Shown: positions 1-9,054 of the stretch, piece after piece
Layout: each line of letters opens with the position of its first letter
Position numbering within the stretch: position 1 is the stretch's first letter
Source of the DNA: Robertmurraya korlensis
GTDB taxonomy: Bacteria; Bacillota; Bacilli; Bacillales; Cytobacillaceae
DNA: 64,000 bases
Assembly: GCF_023715225.1 (NCBI RefSeq)
Contig: NZ_JAMBNS010000001.1
Location: forward strand, 248,001-312,000
Direction: 5' to 3'
Notes under the pieces: model-generated
Database searches by the model: none
What the model was told of the DNA's origin: nothing
The model's input: the letters and a program-made list of their open reading frames with translations, nothing else
Program-made: the position numbers and the translations under genes

Positions 1-2
1 TC

Positions 3-38
3 CAAGCCATCACAATTGCCTTTTCAAAGCTAAGATAA
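3..38 (+). CDS. hemL: C-terminal end of glutamate-1-semialdehyde 2,1-aminomutase (partial)
   Basis: Only the last 11 codons before a TAA stop are in the window. They read QAITIAFSKLR, which resembles the end of HemL proteins (E. coli HemL ends in a similar Ala-Arg-x-x-Phe-x-Lys-Leu pattern). The main support is position: in Bacillus, hemL lies immediately upstream of spoVID, and an intrinsic terminator follows here. The function (glutamate-1-semialdehyde to 5-aminolevulinate, heme synthesis) is inferred from synteny; the coding evidence is very short. Confidence 0.5.
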   Translation, partial: QAITIAFSKLR

Positions 39-46
39 TTCTAAGG

Positions 47-74
47 AAAGAGACTCTAATGGGTCTCTTTTTTT
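47..74 (+). terminator. Intrinsic terminator after hemL
   Basis: A perfect 8-bp stem (AAAGAGAC at 47-54, GTCTCTTT at 63-70) with an 8-nt loop is followed by a run of T to 74. It separates the heme operon end from spoVID. Confidence 0.85.
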
Positions 75-183
75 ATGTAAACACGCTCTTAGCGATTACT
101 TTTATTCATAAAAATATTCACTAGTTCATAGAGTGATAATGACATAGTGATTAAACGTATAGGATATGAAGGGAGGAGTCGCT

Positions 184-1320
184 TTGTCTCAGGGTAACGA
201 GTCGTGCTTACGATTTTCATTAGAAGAATCGGTGTGGTTTCAAAAAGGACAGGAAGTAGAGGAGTTAGTTTCTATTTCACTTGACCCAAATATTACGATT
301 CATGAAAACGAACAATATGTCACCATTCAAGGTGCATTAGAATTAACAGGGGAATATCAGCGTTACAATGATGGCTCTAATGAGGAGGAAGATTTGTTTG
401 CTGCTCCTAAGTTCGTTCATCATGTGGAGGAGAGGGAAGAGGGACTCTATGAGTTTTCACACCGTTTTCCAGTTGATATAACCATTCCAAATAACCGTAT
501 CCAAAGCATTAATGACATCCATGTTGAAGTGGAGAGTTTTGATTATCTTTTTCAAGAAAGAAGCTGTATGAAGCTTACGGCAGATCTAACGATTACTGGT
601 CTTTATGGAGATCAGCAGCACAAACCAGCACATGAAGAAGCAGAAGTAGAAGAAGTTCAACTTGAAGTTGCTTATCGCGAAGCAACCGTTGATGAGATAG
701 ACGAAAAGGTTGAAAGGTCTTATGAGCTTCGTACTGAAGAACAAGAGGAACCAACGATTTTGGAACATGAGTATGAACCATTCGCTGTGGAAGCGAGAAA
801 ATCAGCAGATGATACAGAGGAAAAAGTGGTTTCAATAAATAAAACGGTTGAACTATTTGAAGCACCACAACTTCCGGTAAATGAAGCAAAGGAACCTGAA
901 ATTACTTTTTCAGCAGCTCGAAGTGAAGGACCTCAAGAGGTTGCAGAAGAAATCGTTGAGGAAGAACCAGAGGTTGAGCTTCAGCAAGTTCCAGAAGCCG
1001 AACTTGAGCCTCAAGTAGAAACCCAACCAGAAGTGGAGGTAGAATCCTCTTCTTCTCCTCCTCCTCAGCCTAAGGTTAAGAAAAAGAAGTCTTCAAAAAA
1101 GGGGATGTCTTTAACCGAGTTTTTTGCTCGAAAAGAAGAGACGGAAGACTTAACAAAACTTCGTGTGGCTATCGTTCAAAGCGGAGAAACGGTCGAACAA
1201 TTAGCGTCACGATATGAAGTCCCTGTACAACAATTACTTAAGGTAAACCATCTTGAATTAAATCAAGATATATACGAAGGGCAAGTACTTTATATACCTA
1301 TTCCTATTGCCCATAAATAG
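184..1320 (+). CDS. spoVID: SpoVID, spore coat morphogenetic protein with C-terminal LysM domain
   Basis: SpoVID drives encasement of the forespore by coat layers and works with SafA and SpoIVA in the mother cell. The N-terminal 130 residues carry the family pattern (LRFSLEESVWFQKGQEVEEL, then SISLDP and GALELTGEYQ). A long Glu/Pro/Val-rich linker follows (about 140-305), then a Lys-rich patch, then one LysM domain (about 325-372, ending QVLYIPIP). The upstream ATG at 166 is rejected because the Shine-Dalgarno AAGGGAGGAG lies just after it; the TTG at 184 is correctly spaced and gives MSQGNESCLRFS. Length 378 aa is smaller than B. subtilis SpoVID (575 aa) because of a shorter linker. Sporulation (sigma-E) control is expected from the family; I could not assign a convincing promoter. 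Confidence 0.93.
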   Translation: MSQGNESCLRFSLEESVWFQKGQEVEELVSISLDPNITIHENEQYVTIQGALELTGEYQRYNDGSNEEEDLFAAPKFVHHVEEREEGLYEFSHRFPVDITIPNNRIQSINDIHVEVESFDYLFQERSCMKLTADLTITGLYGDQQHKPAHEEAEVEEVQLEVAYREATVDEIDEKVERSYELRTEEQEEPTILEHEYEPFAVEARKSADDTEEKVVSINKTVELFEAPQLPVNEAKEPEITFSAARSEGPQEVAEEIVEEEPEVELQQVPEAELEPQVETQPEVEVESSSSPPPQPKVKKKKSSKKGMSLTEFFARKEETEDLTKLRVAIVQSGETVEQLASRYEVPVQQLLKVNHLELNQDIYEGQVLYIPIPIAHK

Positions 1321-1322
1321 AA

Positions 1323-1365
1323 GAACAACCATTGGGCAGGTGAAAACTCCTGCCCTTGTTGTTTT
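1323..1365 (+). terminator. Terminator between spoVID and ysxE
   Basis: GGGCAGG (1333-1339) pairs with CCTGCCC (1348-1354); flanking AACAA and TTGTT can lengthen the stem; a T-rich tract ends at 1365. It probably attenuates read-through into ysxE. Confidence 0.75.
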
Positions 1366-1386
1366 TAATGGAAGGGTTGAGCCTCC

Positions 1387-2442
1387 TTGTCGAATATTAA
1401 TTATTTGCAGCAAATGGAGCCGGTGTTAAAAAATTACGGAGTAAAGGCACACTTTATTGAGAGATTTGGGAATATTTTTCGTATTTATTGTGATAAAGGA
1501 GTATTTGCACTAAAAAAGATAGCTCCTAAACACGGAACCGATTTTATTAGACATATTCAATATCTGTATCAGAAAGGATACAATCGTATTGTCCCTGTTT
1601 ATCCAACGGTTGATGGACGCTATGCGGTTTTGCATAATCAAGCATTATATTATTTGATGCCATGGTTACCAAATGAGGAAAAAGAAAACAGGAATGAAAG
1701 AAATCAACAGCTTTTCCGGGAGCTAGCAAGGCTTCATACATTGTCACTTCATGAAGTGACCATTGATCCTCAAGAAAAAGAAGAACATTATTCTTCTCTT
1801 TCATCACTTTGGGAAAAAGAGACGGAATTTATTGAAGGCTATATTGAAGCGTGTGAAGGAAAGCAATATATGTCCCCTACCGAACTCTTGTTTTGCTTGT
1901 ATTACAATGACATTCGTCAAGCACTAACGTATTCCAAAAACAAGCTAAAAGAATGGTTCGAGCTAACAAAGGAAGAAACAAAGGCCAGAGCGGTTGTGGT
2001 TCATGGTAAGATCTCTTCTGAGCATTTTCTGTATGATGATAGAGGATATGGATATTTTGTTAATCTTGAAAGCAGCAGAGAAGGAGCTGCCATTCATGAT
2101 ATATTACCTTTTTTATCAAGACTGTTAAATACGTTTCCAAAGCGTTGTGATGACTGCATAGACTGGTTATATGTGTATTTAAAGTACTTTCCATTAAAAG
2201 ATGACGAAATGCTCTTATTATTAGGTTATTTTGCTCATCCTGGTCCTGTGTTAAGGGTGGTGGAAGAGTATTATAAATCAAAAGAACACAATGAAAGAAA
2301 GTTTGTTCAAAGACTACAGAAACAATATTGGTTATTAAAAAATTCTGAGTATGTTGTCATGCGTATAGAGGAAATTGAGAGACAAAAAAAACAAGCCGCA
2401 GCGGCAGCAGCGGCTCAAAGTAACGAGGGAGCCCAAAGTTAA
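1387..2442 (+). CDS. ysxE: YsxE/CotS-family spore coat protein, kinase-like fold
   Basis: A 351-aa protein of the CotS/CotI/YsxE group: spore-coat-associated proteins with a bacterial aminoglycoside-phosphotransferase-like fold. Visible features are the N-terminal lobe strand with a lysine after FRIYCDKGVFALKKIAP, the hinge region YYLMPWLPNEE, the Leu-His box RELARLHTLSL, and a region around VVVHGKISSEHFLYDD that corresponds to the catalytic loop H-G-D-x-x-x-x-N of true kinases but lacks the standard Asp and Asn, so catalytic activity is doubtful. The C-terminus is an alanine run (AAAAAAAQ). Start is a TTG with a GGAAGGG element upstream. It follows spoVID as in B. subtilis, where both belong to mother-cell coat assembly. 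Confidence 0.88.
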   Translation: MSNINYLQQMEPVLKNYGVKAHFIERFGNIFRIYCDKGVFALKKIAPKHGTDFIRHIQYLYQKGYNRIVPVYPTVDGRYAVLHNQALYYLMPWLPNEEKENRNERNQQLFRELARLHTLSLHEVTIDPQEKEEHYSSLSSLWEKETEFIEGYIEACEGKQYMSPTELLFCLYYNDIRQALTYSKNKLKEWFELTKEETKARAVVVHGKISSEHFLYDDRGYGYFVNLESSREGAAIHDILPFLSRLLNTFPKRCDDCIDWLYVYLKYFPLKDDEMLLLLGYFAHPGPVLRVVEEYYKSKEHNERKFVQRLQKQYWLLKNSEYVVMRIEEIERQKKQAAAAAAAQSNEGAQS

Positions 2443-2451
2443 TGGGCTCCC
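2427..2451. terminator. Hairpin shared by the converging ends of ysxE and the small membrane gene
   Basis: Perfect 8-bp stem GGGAGCCC (2427-2434) / GGGCTCCC (2444-2451). It spans the ysxE stop codon and abuts the stop of the convergent minus-strand gene. There is no good T tract on either strand, so termination strength is uncertain. Confidence 0.5.
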
Positions 2452-2642
2452 TAAATAAATTCAAAGTGAAATGCAATAGCTAGAGCAATGAGTATGGCTA
2501 GAAACAATACATCAAATGTTGTGGGGAGAAAAATGGTTCGAATTCCTTGAAAGATACAAAAAGGGAGAATGAATTGTCTGCATACTCCTCTCACCGTCCT
2601 TAACCATGGTGGCAATGTATAAGGATTATACCGTCTTTTCAC
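2451..2642 (-). CDS. Small conserved membrane protein, 63 aa
   Basis: A basic N-terminus (MKRRYNPYTLPPWLRTVRG) is followed by hydrophobic stretches FILPFCIFQGIRTIF and DVLFLAILIALAIAFHFEFI, so one to two membrane passes are predicted. The frame is open further upstream to an ATG at 2663, but the Shine-Dalgarno AGGAGG lies inside that extension and is ideally spaced from the GTG at 2642, which I take as the start. The gene converges on ysxE. From memory, similar short proteins with an N-P-Y-T-L-P motif occur in other Bacillaceae, but I cannot name a function. Confidence 0.72.
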   Translation of the reverse strand: MKRRYNPYTLPPWLRTVRGVCRQFILPFCIFQGIRTIFLPTTFDVLFLAILIALAIAFHFEFI

Positions 2643-2744
2643 ACCAATCCCTCCTAAGTTCATAAAGTAATACCAAAGACGAAAGTGAAAAAATGCTTCT
2701 ACAACTACTCTATGTATGGTTATAAAAAAATATGGGTATCCTTA

Positions 2745-2774
2745 TTGACGTTAACATACTTTTTTATGTAGTAT
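2745..2774 (+). promoter_or_regulatory. Probable sigma-A promoter of valS
   Basis: TTGACG (2745-2750), 18-nt spacer, TAGTAT (2769-2774). It lies directly upstream of the T-box leader, which gives the assignment weight. Confidence 0.55.
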
Positions 2775-2780
2775 ATGGAG

Positions 2781-3080
2781 TATAAAATGAAGGTTTACAT
2801 CTTTAAACTTACATAATTGAATACTGAAATCTGCTTTGAAAGGGAAGAGTAGGTTGGTTACTCGCTTTAAGAGAGGAAAACTCGCGTCTGAAAGGTTTTC
2901 TAAGCGTTCCAATTGAAGGTCGCCCTTGAGCATCTTTTACGAACAGCTATGCTTTGTAGTGAAAGACGGGAAGTCCGTTATCTATTTTGAGAGCCAATCA
3001 TGGTTTATTTATTGATTGGAAAAAAGGTGGTACCGCGAAGCAAACTCCATTCGTCCTTTTTAGACGAATGGAGTTTTTTT
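2781..3080 (+). promoter_or_regulatory. T-box riboswitch (tRNA-Val sensing leader) of valS
   Basis: The canonical T-box sequence AAGGTGGTACCGCGAAGC is at 3024-3041. It is followed by the terminator: AAACTCCATTCGTC (3042-3055) pairs with GACGAATGGAGTTT (3063-3076), then T to 3080. Stem I begins near 2838 (GGGAAGAGTAGG). A GTC triplet at 2919-2921 sits where the specifier codon is expected and encodes valine. Uncharged tRNA-Val is expected to stabilise the antiterminator and allow valS transcription. The stem I boundaries and the specifier choice are by eye. Confidence 0.93.
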
Positions 3081-3104
3081 GTATTTAGCTTAGGAGGGAA
3101 CAAA

Positions 3105-5750
3105 ATGGAAACAAATGAATTAACAATGCCAACCAAATACGACCCGAATACGATTGAACGTGGTCGGTACGATTGGTGGCTAAAGGGAAAATACTTTCAA
3201 GCACTAAATGACCAAGAGAAAGAGCCATATACAATCGTAATTCCACCACCAAACGTAACAGGAAAGCTACACTTAGGCCATGCTTGGGATACCACCTTGC
3301 AGGATATTCTTACGAGAATGAAACGTATGCAAGGGTATGATGTATTGTGGTTGCCAGGAATGGACCACGCTGGTATTGCTACACAAGCAAAGGTGGAAGA
3401 AAAGCTTCGTGCCGAAGGAAAAAGCCGATACGATCTTGGTCGTGAGGCATTTGTAGAAGAAACTTGGAAGTGGAAAGAAGAGTATGCGAGTCATATTCGT
3501 GAACAGTGGTCAAAGTTAGGTCTAGGTCTTGACTACAGCAGAGAGCGTTTTACGCTGGATGAAGGATTGTCGAAAGCAGTAAGAGAGGTTTTCGTTTCAT
3601 TATATAAAAAGGGTCTTATCTACCGCGGAGAGTATATTATCAACTGGGACCCAGCAACAAAAACAGCGCTTTCTGATATTGAAGTAATTTATAAGGATGT
3701 TCAAGGTGCTTTTTATCATATGAAGTATCCTTTAAGTGACGGCTCAGGGTTCATTGAAGTGGCAACCACAAGACCAGAAACCATGCTTGGAGACACGGCA
3801 GTTGCTGTTCACCCTGAGGATGATAGATATAAGGACTTGATTGGGAAAACAGTTATTTTACCAATTGTTGGTCGTGAGATTCCAATCGTCGGTGACGATT
3901 ATGTAGATATGGAATTTGGTTCAGGCGCAGTGAAAATAACTCCGGCACACGACCCGAATGACTTTGAAATTGGAAATAGACATAATCTTGAACGTGTACT
4001 AGTAATGAACGAAGATGGAACGATGAATGGAAATGCCGATAAGTACCAAGGGCTGGACCGTTTCGAGTGTCGTAAGCAAATTGTTAAGGATCTTCAAGCA
4101 GATAACGTATTATTTAAAATTGAAGAGCATATGCACTCCGTTGGGCACTCAGAAAGAAGTGGTGCAGTAGTTGAGCCATATTTATCAACACAGTGGTTTG
4201 TTAAAATGCAACCATTAGCAGATGAAGCAATCGCCTTACAAAAGAAAGAAGAAAAAGTGAATTTTGTTCCTGACCGATTTGAGAACACGTACCTGCGCTG
4301 GATGGAAAACATCCGTGACTGGTGTATTTCTCGCCAGCTTTGGTGGGGCCACCGGATCCCTGCGTGGTATCACAAGCAAACAGGAGAAGTACATGTTGAC
4401 CATGAGCCTCCTGCAGATATTGAAAACTGGGAACAGGATAAAGACGTATTAGACACATGGTTCAGTTCTGCACTTTGGCCGTTTTCGACGATGGGCTGGC
4501 CAGATATTGAATCAAGTGATTACAAGCGCTACTATCCAACCGATTGTCTTGTAACCGGTTATGATATCATCTTTTTCTGGGTATCGAGAATGATTTTCCA
4601 AGGCTTAGAATTCACGGGAGAACGTCCATTTAAGGATGTCCTTATCCACGGACTTGTTCGTGATTCTGAAGGGCGTAAAATGAGTAAGTCACTTGGAAAT
4701 GGTGTTGATCCGATGGAAGTCATTGATAAGTATGGTGCAGACTCATTGCGTTATTTCTTATCAACAGGAAGCTCTCCAGGGCAAGATTTACGTTATAGCA
4801 CGGAAAAGGTAGAAGCAACTTGGAACTTTGCTAATAAAATCTGGAATGCCTCACGCTTTGCGTTAATGAATATGGACGGATTAACATATGAACAAATTGA
4901 CTTAAGTGGTGAAAAGTCTGTAGCGGATAAATGGATTTTGACTAGACTGAATGAAACCATTGAAACCGTAACAAGACTATCGGATCGATATGAATTTGGT
5001 GAGGTTGGTCGTGTTCTATACAATTTCATTTGGGATGACTTCTGCGATTGGTATATCGAAATGGCGAAGCTTCCACTTTATGGTGAGGATGAAGCGGCAA
5101 AGCTAACAACAAGATCTATATTAGCTTATGTGCTTGATCAAACGATGAGACTTCTACACCCATTCATGCCGTTCATTACAGAGGAAATTTGGCAGAATCT
5201 ACCTCATGAAGGAGATTCAATTACGGTTGCACCATGGCCTGTAGTAAATGAGGAGTTAACAGATCATCAAGCTGCTTCTGATATGAAGCTATTGGTTGAG
5301 ATTATTCGTTCTGTTCGAAATATCCGTGCAGAAGTAAATACTCCGCTAAGCAAAAAGATCAACATGATAGTAAAAGGTAAAGACGACCAAATCTCTGCTG
5401 TGTTGGAAAAGAACCGTGCATATATTGAGCGTTTTTGTAATCCTGAGGAATTAGTCATTGGAACGGTAGTTGATGAACCAGAGAAGGCGATGACAGCTGT
5501 TGTAACAGGAGCAGAAATTATTCTTCCGCTAGCTGGCCTGCTAAATATAGAAGAGGAAATTGCTCGACTTGGAAAGGAATACGCTAAGCTTACCCAAGAG
5601 GTAGAACGTGTTCAAAAGAAACTCAGCAATGAAGGCTTTGTAAAGAAGGCGCCTGAGAAAGTAATTAATGAAGAGCGTGCCAAAGAGAAAGACTACATGG
5701 AAAAACGAGCACTAGTAGAAACACGTTTAAATGAATTAAAAGGACTATAA
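3105..5750 (+). CDS. valS: Valyl-tRNA synthetase
   Basis: Class I aminoacyl-tRNA synthetase charging tRNA-Val in the cytoplasm. The HIGH-type motif is [13 protein letters not shown] (HLGH at residues 56-59) and KMSKS is at 525-529 ([11 protein letters not shown]). The CP1 editing domain is recognisable around [17 protein letters not shown]. The C-terminus (about 815-880) is the coiled-coil arm typical of ValS. Length 881 aa matches the family. The open frame extends upstream to 3000, but that part overlaps the T-box terminator; the ATG at 3105 has AGGAGGG 7 nt upstream and is the start. Confidence 0.98.
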   Translation: METNELTMPTKYDPNTIERGRYDWWLKGKYFQALNDQEKEPYTIVIPPPNVTGKLHLGHAWDTTLQDILTRMKRMQGYDVLWLPGMDHAGIATQAKVEEKLRAEGKSRYDLGREAFVEETWKWKEEYASHIREQWSKLGLGLDYSRERFTLDEGLSKAVREVFVSLYKKGLIYRGEYIINWDPATKTALSDIEVIYKDVQGAFYHMKYPLSDGSGFIEVATTRPETMLGDTAVAVHPEDDRYKDLIGKTVILPIVGREIPIVGDDYVDMEFGSGAVKITPAHDPNDFEIGNRHNLERVLVMNEDGTMNGNADKYQGLDRFECRKQIVKDLQADNVLFKIEEHMHSVGHSERSGAVVEPYLSTQWFVKMQPLADEAIALQKKEEKVNFVPDRFENTYLRWMENIRDWCISRQLWWGHRIPAWYHKQTGEVHVDHEPPADIENWEQDKDVLDTWFSSALWPFSTMGWPDIESSDYKRYYPTDCLVTGYDIIFFWVSRMIFQGLEFTGERPFKDVLIHGLVRDSEGRKMSKSLGNGVDPMEVIDKYGADSLRYFLSTGSSPGQDLRYSTEKVEATWNFANKIWNASRFALMNMDGLTYEQIDLSGEKSVADKWILTRLNETIETVTRLSDRYEFGEVGRVLYNFIWDDFCDWYIEMAKLPLYGEDEAAKLTTRSILAYVLDQTMRLLHPFMPFITEEIWQNLPHEGDSITVAPWPVVNEELTDHQAASDMKLLVEIIRSVRNIRAEVNTPLSKKINMIVKGKDDQISAVLEKNRAYIERFCNPEELVIGTVVDEPEKAMTAVVTGAEIILPLAGLLNIEEEIARLGKEYAKLTQEVERVQKKLSNEGFVKKAPEKVINEERAKEKDYMEKRALVETRLNELKGL

Positions 5751-5758
5751 TATTTAGT

Positions 5759-5785
5759 AGGACGAATCTACAATAGATTCGTCCT
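5759..5785 (+). terminator. Perfect 12-bp hairpin between valS and folC
   Basis: AGGACGAATCTA (5759-5770) pairs fully with TAGATTCGTCCT (5774-5785) around a CAA loop. No T run follows, so this may be a weak terminator or an mRNA stability or processing structure that reduces valS to folC read-through. Confidence 0.55.
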
Positions 5786-5811
5786 CACTATATTATGAAA
5801 GGTGAACCATC

Positions 5812-7122
5812 ATGTTTTTGACTTATGAAGAAGCAGTGGCATGGATTCATGCTAGATTAAGGCTCGGAATCAAGCCGGGTCTTACAAGAATGGAATGGAT
5901 GATGAACAGGCTTGGTCATCCAGAGAAACATTTTCACTCCGTACATATCGGGGGGACGAACGGAAAAGGTTCGACTGTTACTTTCCTAAGATCCATTTTA
6001 GAAGAGCAGGGCTATAAGGTTGGCACCTTTACATCACCGTATTTTGAGCAATTTAACGAACGAATTAGTGTGAACGGAAAGCCTATTGCTAACGATGATA
6101 TTGTTCGTTTAGTCAATATTATTAAACCTTTAAGTGATGAACTTGAGCAAACGGAACTAGGGGGACCAACGGAGTTTGAAGTCATAACAGCTATGTCGCT
6201 CTATTATTTTGGTCAGTTGAGCTCGGTTGATATAGTACTATATGAGGTCGGGTTAGGGGGTAGGTTTGACTCAACAAATATTATTAAGCCTCTTCTGTCG
6301 ATTATTACGAGTATTGGTCTGGACCATACTGCCATCTTAGGTGAGACCCATGAAAAGATCGCATTTGAAAAAGCTGGAATTATAAAGCCACATGTACCCA
6401 TTATTACAGCTGTTCATCAACCGGAAGCGTTACAAGTAATAAAAAAGAAAGCACTGGAAGAGGAAGCGGATTGTTTGGTATTAGGGGAAGACTTTTATGT
6501 GATGAACCATCAATCATTAGCAAATGGAGAGGAGTTTGATTGGAAGATGGAGGTTAAAAACTGGCCTTCTATTCAAACGACGATGATAGGTAGACATCAA
6601 ATTGAAAATGCTTCCTTAGCGATTATGGCTGCTCAGCTCTTAAATGATAAGAAGCAATTTCTAATTGATTCTACGTCTATTAGAAATGGCATAAAAAAAG
6701 CCTATTGGCCAGGGAGATTTGAAGTGGTAAGTAACAACCCTACGGTTATTATGGATGGAGCTCATAACGAAGAGGGAATTCACACATTGGTCCGTGAAGT
6801 GAAGAAACGCTACCATAATAAGGAAATTCACATCATTTTTGCGGCATTAAGAGATAAAAAGCTAGACGGAATGATTCAAGAGCTAGATGGGATCGCTTCT
6901 CAAATCACTTTTGTATCCTTTGATTTTCCACGTGCAGCAACAAGCAAGGAACTTTACTCGATAAGTATGTCTGAACATAAAAAAGAAAACATGGATTGGG
7001 AGACAAGTATTGAAGAGAAACTACTTCATCTAAGGGAAAGTCAAGTACTTGTTATTACGGGGTCGCTATATTTCTTAGCGGAGGTAAAACCCAAATTACT
7101 AAAGCTACTAGAATCAATGTAA
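5812..7122 (+). CDS. folC: Bifunctional folylpolyglutamate synthase / dihydrofolate synthase
   Basis: Mur-ligase-family enzyme that adds glutamate to dihydropteroate and to folates, using ATP. The P-loop is HIGGTNGKGSTVTFL (about residues 45-59). A second family motif follows near TSPYFEQFNERISVNG, and the central-domain motif EVGLGGRFDSTNII is intact. The C-terminal ligase domain carries WPGRFEVV and MDGAHNEEGI. Length 436 aa is normal. AAAGGTGAACC precedes the ATG. The position downstream of valS is conserved in Bacillus. Confidence 0.97.
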   Translation: MFLTYEEAVAWIHARLRLGIKPGLTRMEWMMNRLGHPEKHFHSVHIGGTNGKGSTVTFLRSILEEQGYKVGTFTSPYFEQFNERISVNGKPIANDDIVRLVNIIKPLSDELEQTELGGPTEFEVITAMSLYYFGQLSSVDIVLYEVGLGGRFDSTNIIKPLLSIITSIGLDHTAILGETHEKIAFEKAGIIKPHVPIITAVHQPEALQVIKKKALEEEADCLVLGEDFYVMNHQSLANGEEFDWKMEVKNWPSIQTTMIGRHQIENASLAIMAAQLLNDKKQFLIDSTSIRNGIKKAYWPGRFEVVSNNPTVIMDGAHNEEGIHTLVREVKKRYHNKEIHIIFAALRDKKLDGMIQELDGIASQITFVSFDFPRAATSKELYSISMSEHKKENMDWETSIEEKLLHLRESQVLVITGSLYFLAEVKPKLLKLLESM

Positions 7123-7207
7123 AATAAGCTATGACAAATATCTGAATCTTTGATAAACTTAAGGTAAAATAAGTCTTTTCACCCATTAATAAAGGAGGAG
7201 GAAGGAA

Positions 7208-8923
7208 TTGGATCAAAAAGCAAAGAAAATGATTTGGATATCTTGGTTATTTATTGTCCCAATTGGTCTCTATTTAACATATTCCTTTTTCCCACCATTA
7301 ATTAGTGGGGTTGATTTTGATCTGTTTGCTTTTCTTTTGTTAATCTCTTTCGTAGCATCTGTCCCAATGGTTGTAAATAATACTCCTATTTTTCTTATTC
7401 AATGGGTATCCTTGGCGGTGTTTTTAACATTTGGTCTATTTTATGAAATGATTCTTGTGCAATTTGGTATCATTGTCCTTTTAATTAAACTCCGTGTCAC
7501 CAAACAGCAATTATATCGATTTCCCCTTAATTCACTTATGTTTTTTATTTGCTCGCTTCTTAGTGGAGTGATTTATTATGCTTTAGGTGGCGTTCACGGC
7601 CTTGCTTTGGTAGAGAATCCAAAGCTCCTACTGATTTCGATTACATACGCAGTCGTTAATTATGCTCTTAATCAGTTGATTCTATCAGGTATAAGATATG
7701 CTTTATTTAAGCAAAAACAGCAGTACTTTGGTAAGGATTTTATTTGGGAGACTATTACTTCTACGCTTACATTGCCAATAGGGCTAGTGCTATACACGTT
7801 ATATATTGAGGTAGGTGTTGTGGCTCTATTATTTGTTGGAGTACCGTTTGCTAGTCTATCGATCATATTAAACCTTTACTACTCCACAGAAAAGGTGAAT
7901 AGTTATCTCCAAAAAGCGGCGAAAATTGGTCACGAGCTTGCTGAAAGACTGGATGTGGACGGGGTATTGGGACTCTTCTTACAAAAATTAAAAACCTTGC
8001 TTCCGGTAGATGAAGCGTATGTGTTAGATAAAGAGAATGGGCAATTACACATCATTCGGATGGAGAGGAATAACGAAGAGTATCGATCCTTTGAGACCAT
8101 GAAAGCTTTAAAAAAAGGAGAAGGAATTGGTGGGAAGGTTTGGGCAGATAAGAATGCCCTTATTTTCTCGAGTAGCAAAGAGTGGAGACCTATAACAAAG
8201 GAGCCGCTTTCTCCGGGTATGGAGAGTGTTCTTTGCGTTCCTATTGTTAAAAGTAACGAAGTGGTTGGGATCTTATTGCTAGCTTCCTCTGAAAAAAGGG
8301 CGTATGAAAAATCACAGCTTATGATTCTTGAAATATTATGCTCTTACTTAGCTGTAGCGGTGGAGAACGCGAGACATTATGAGAAGACAAAAGAAATAAG
8401 TGAGCGATGTGCGCTTACCAATCTGTACAACTATCGATACTTAGATAATGAGTTGCAAGCAGAGTACAAGAAATTGGTGGCTGCTGAAAGAAAGAAAATC
8501 TCTCTTATTTTGTTAGACATCGACCATTTTAAGACTGTAAATGACACTTATGGGCACCAAAGTGGGAATGAAATTTTAAGAGAAATAGCAGGTCGATTAG
8601 AGAATTTGATTGGAAAAAAGGGAACGGTTGCAAGATATGGTGGTGAGGAATTCACGATTCTTTTACCTGATGTTGATAAGCAAGAGGCTCTCAAACTAGC
8701 TGAACTTGTACGATTAACGATTGCTAATTGGCCCTTTACCCTTGAACAACATATTTCGGATAGAAATAAAAAGCTGCTAGTGAACATTACAGCATCAATT
8801 GGAGTAGCTACTTCCCCGGACGATGCGGATGATCCTCAATCTTTAATACGACACGCGGACCGTGCATTATATGTAGGTGCGAAGCGAGCGGGAAGAAATA
8901 GAGTAGCTCAATACGTAAAATAA
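7208..8923 (+). CDS. Membrane-anchored diguanylate cyclase with GAF and GGDEF domains
   Basis: Predicted to make cyclic di-GMP from two GTP at the cytoplasmic face of the membrane. About residues 10-225 are hydrophobic, with several membrane spans and no obvious extracellular domain. A GAF domain follows (about 245-390), then the GGDEF domain (about 405-570) with an intact signature YGGEEF (GGEEF near 478-482) and LLDIDHFKTVNDTYGH. The residues before GGEEF (GKKGTVARY) lack the RxxD inhibitory I-site. The start is TTG at 7208 behind a strong AGGAGGAGGAAGG. In B. subtilis this slot between folC and spoIIB holds comC; no prepilin peptidase gene is present here. The ligand of the GAF domain is unknown. 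Confidence 0.9.
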   Translation: MDQKAKKMIWISWLFIVPIGLYLTYSFFPPLISGVDFDLFAFLLLISFVASVPMVVNNTPIFLIQWVSLAVFLTFGLFYEMILVQFGIIVLLIKLRVTKQQLYRFPLNSLMFFICSLLSGVIYYALGGVHGLALVENPKLLLISITYAVVNYALNQLILSGIRYALFKQKQQYFGKDFIWETITSTLTLPIGLVLYTLYIEVGVVALLFVGVPFASLSIILNLYYSTEKVNSYLQKAAKIGHELAERLDVDGVLGLFLQKLKTLLPVDEAYVLDKENGQLHIIRMERNNEEYRSFETMKALKKGEGIGGKVWADKNALIFSSSKEWRPITKEPLSPGMESVLCVPIVKSNEVVGILLLASSEKRAYEKSQLMILEILCSYLAVAVENARHYEKTKEISERCALTNLYNYRYLDNELQAEYKKLVAAERKKISLILLDIDHFKTVNDTYGHQSGNEILREIAGRLENLIGKKGTVARYGGEEFTILLPDVDKQEALKLAELVRLTIANWPFTLEQHISDRNKKLLVNITASIGVATSPDDADDPQSLIRHADRALYVGAKRAGRNRVAQYVK

Positions 8924-8970
8924 ATGAGAAATTACAAAAATAACCAAGAAATTTGGCGAAATCATTCCAT

Positions 8971-9002
8971 GACAAGACGACAAAAGTCTTGTTATTTTTT
9001 TT
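8971..9002 (+). terminator. Terminator after the GGDEF gene
   Basis: CAAGAC (8973-8978) pairs with GTCTTG (8986-8991), followed by TTATTTTTTTT. It isolates spoIIB. Confidence 0.8.
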
Positions 9003-9054
9003 GTACTCTATGATAGGATGAAACAAGCACTCATCTTCGAAGGAGGCAAATGTA

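Noticed and set aside
593-889. Long minus-strand frames inside spoVID
   Set aside because: Mirror frames of the Glu-rich linker codons; no ribosome binding site and no plausible protein.
3000-3104. N-terminal extension of the valS frame
   Set aside because: Overlaps the T-box and its terminator; the ATG at 3105 has the ribosome binding site.
8989-9014. Promoter TTGTTA ... TATGAT before spoIIB
   Set aside because: Spacer is only 14 nt and the -35 overlaps the terminator; sporulation sigma factors are more likely.
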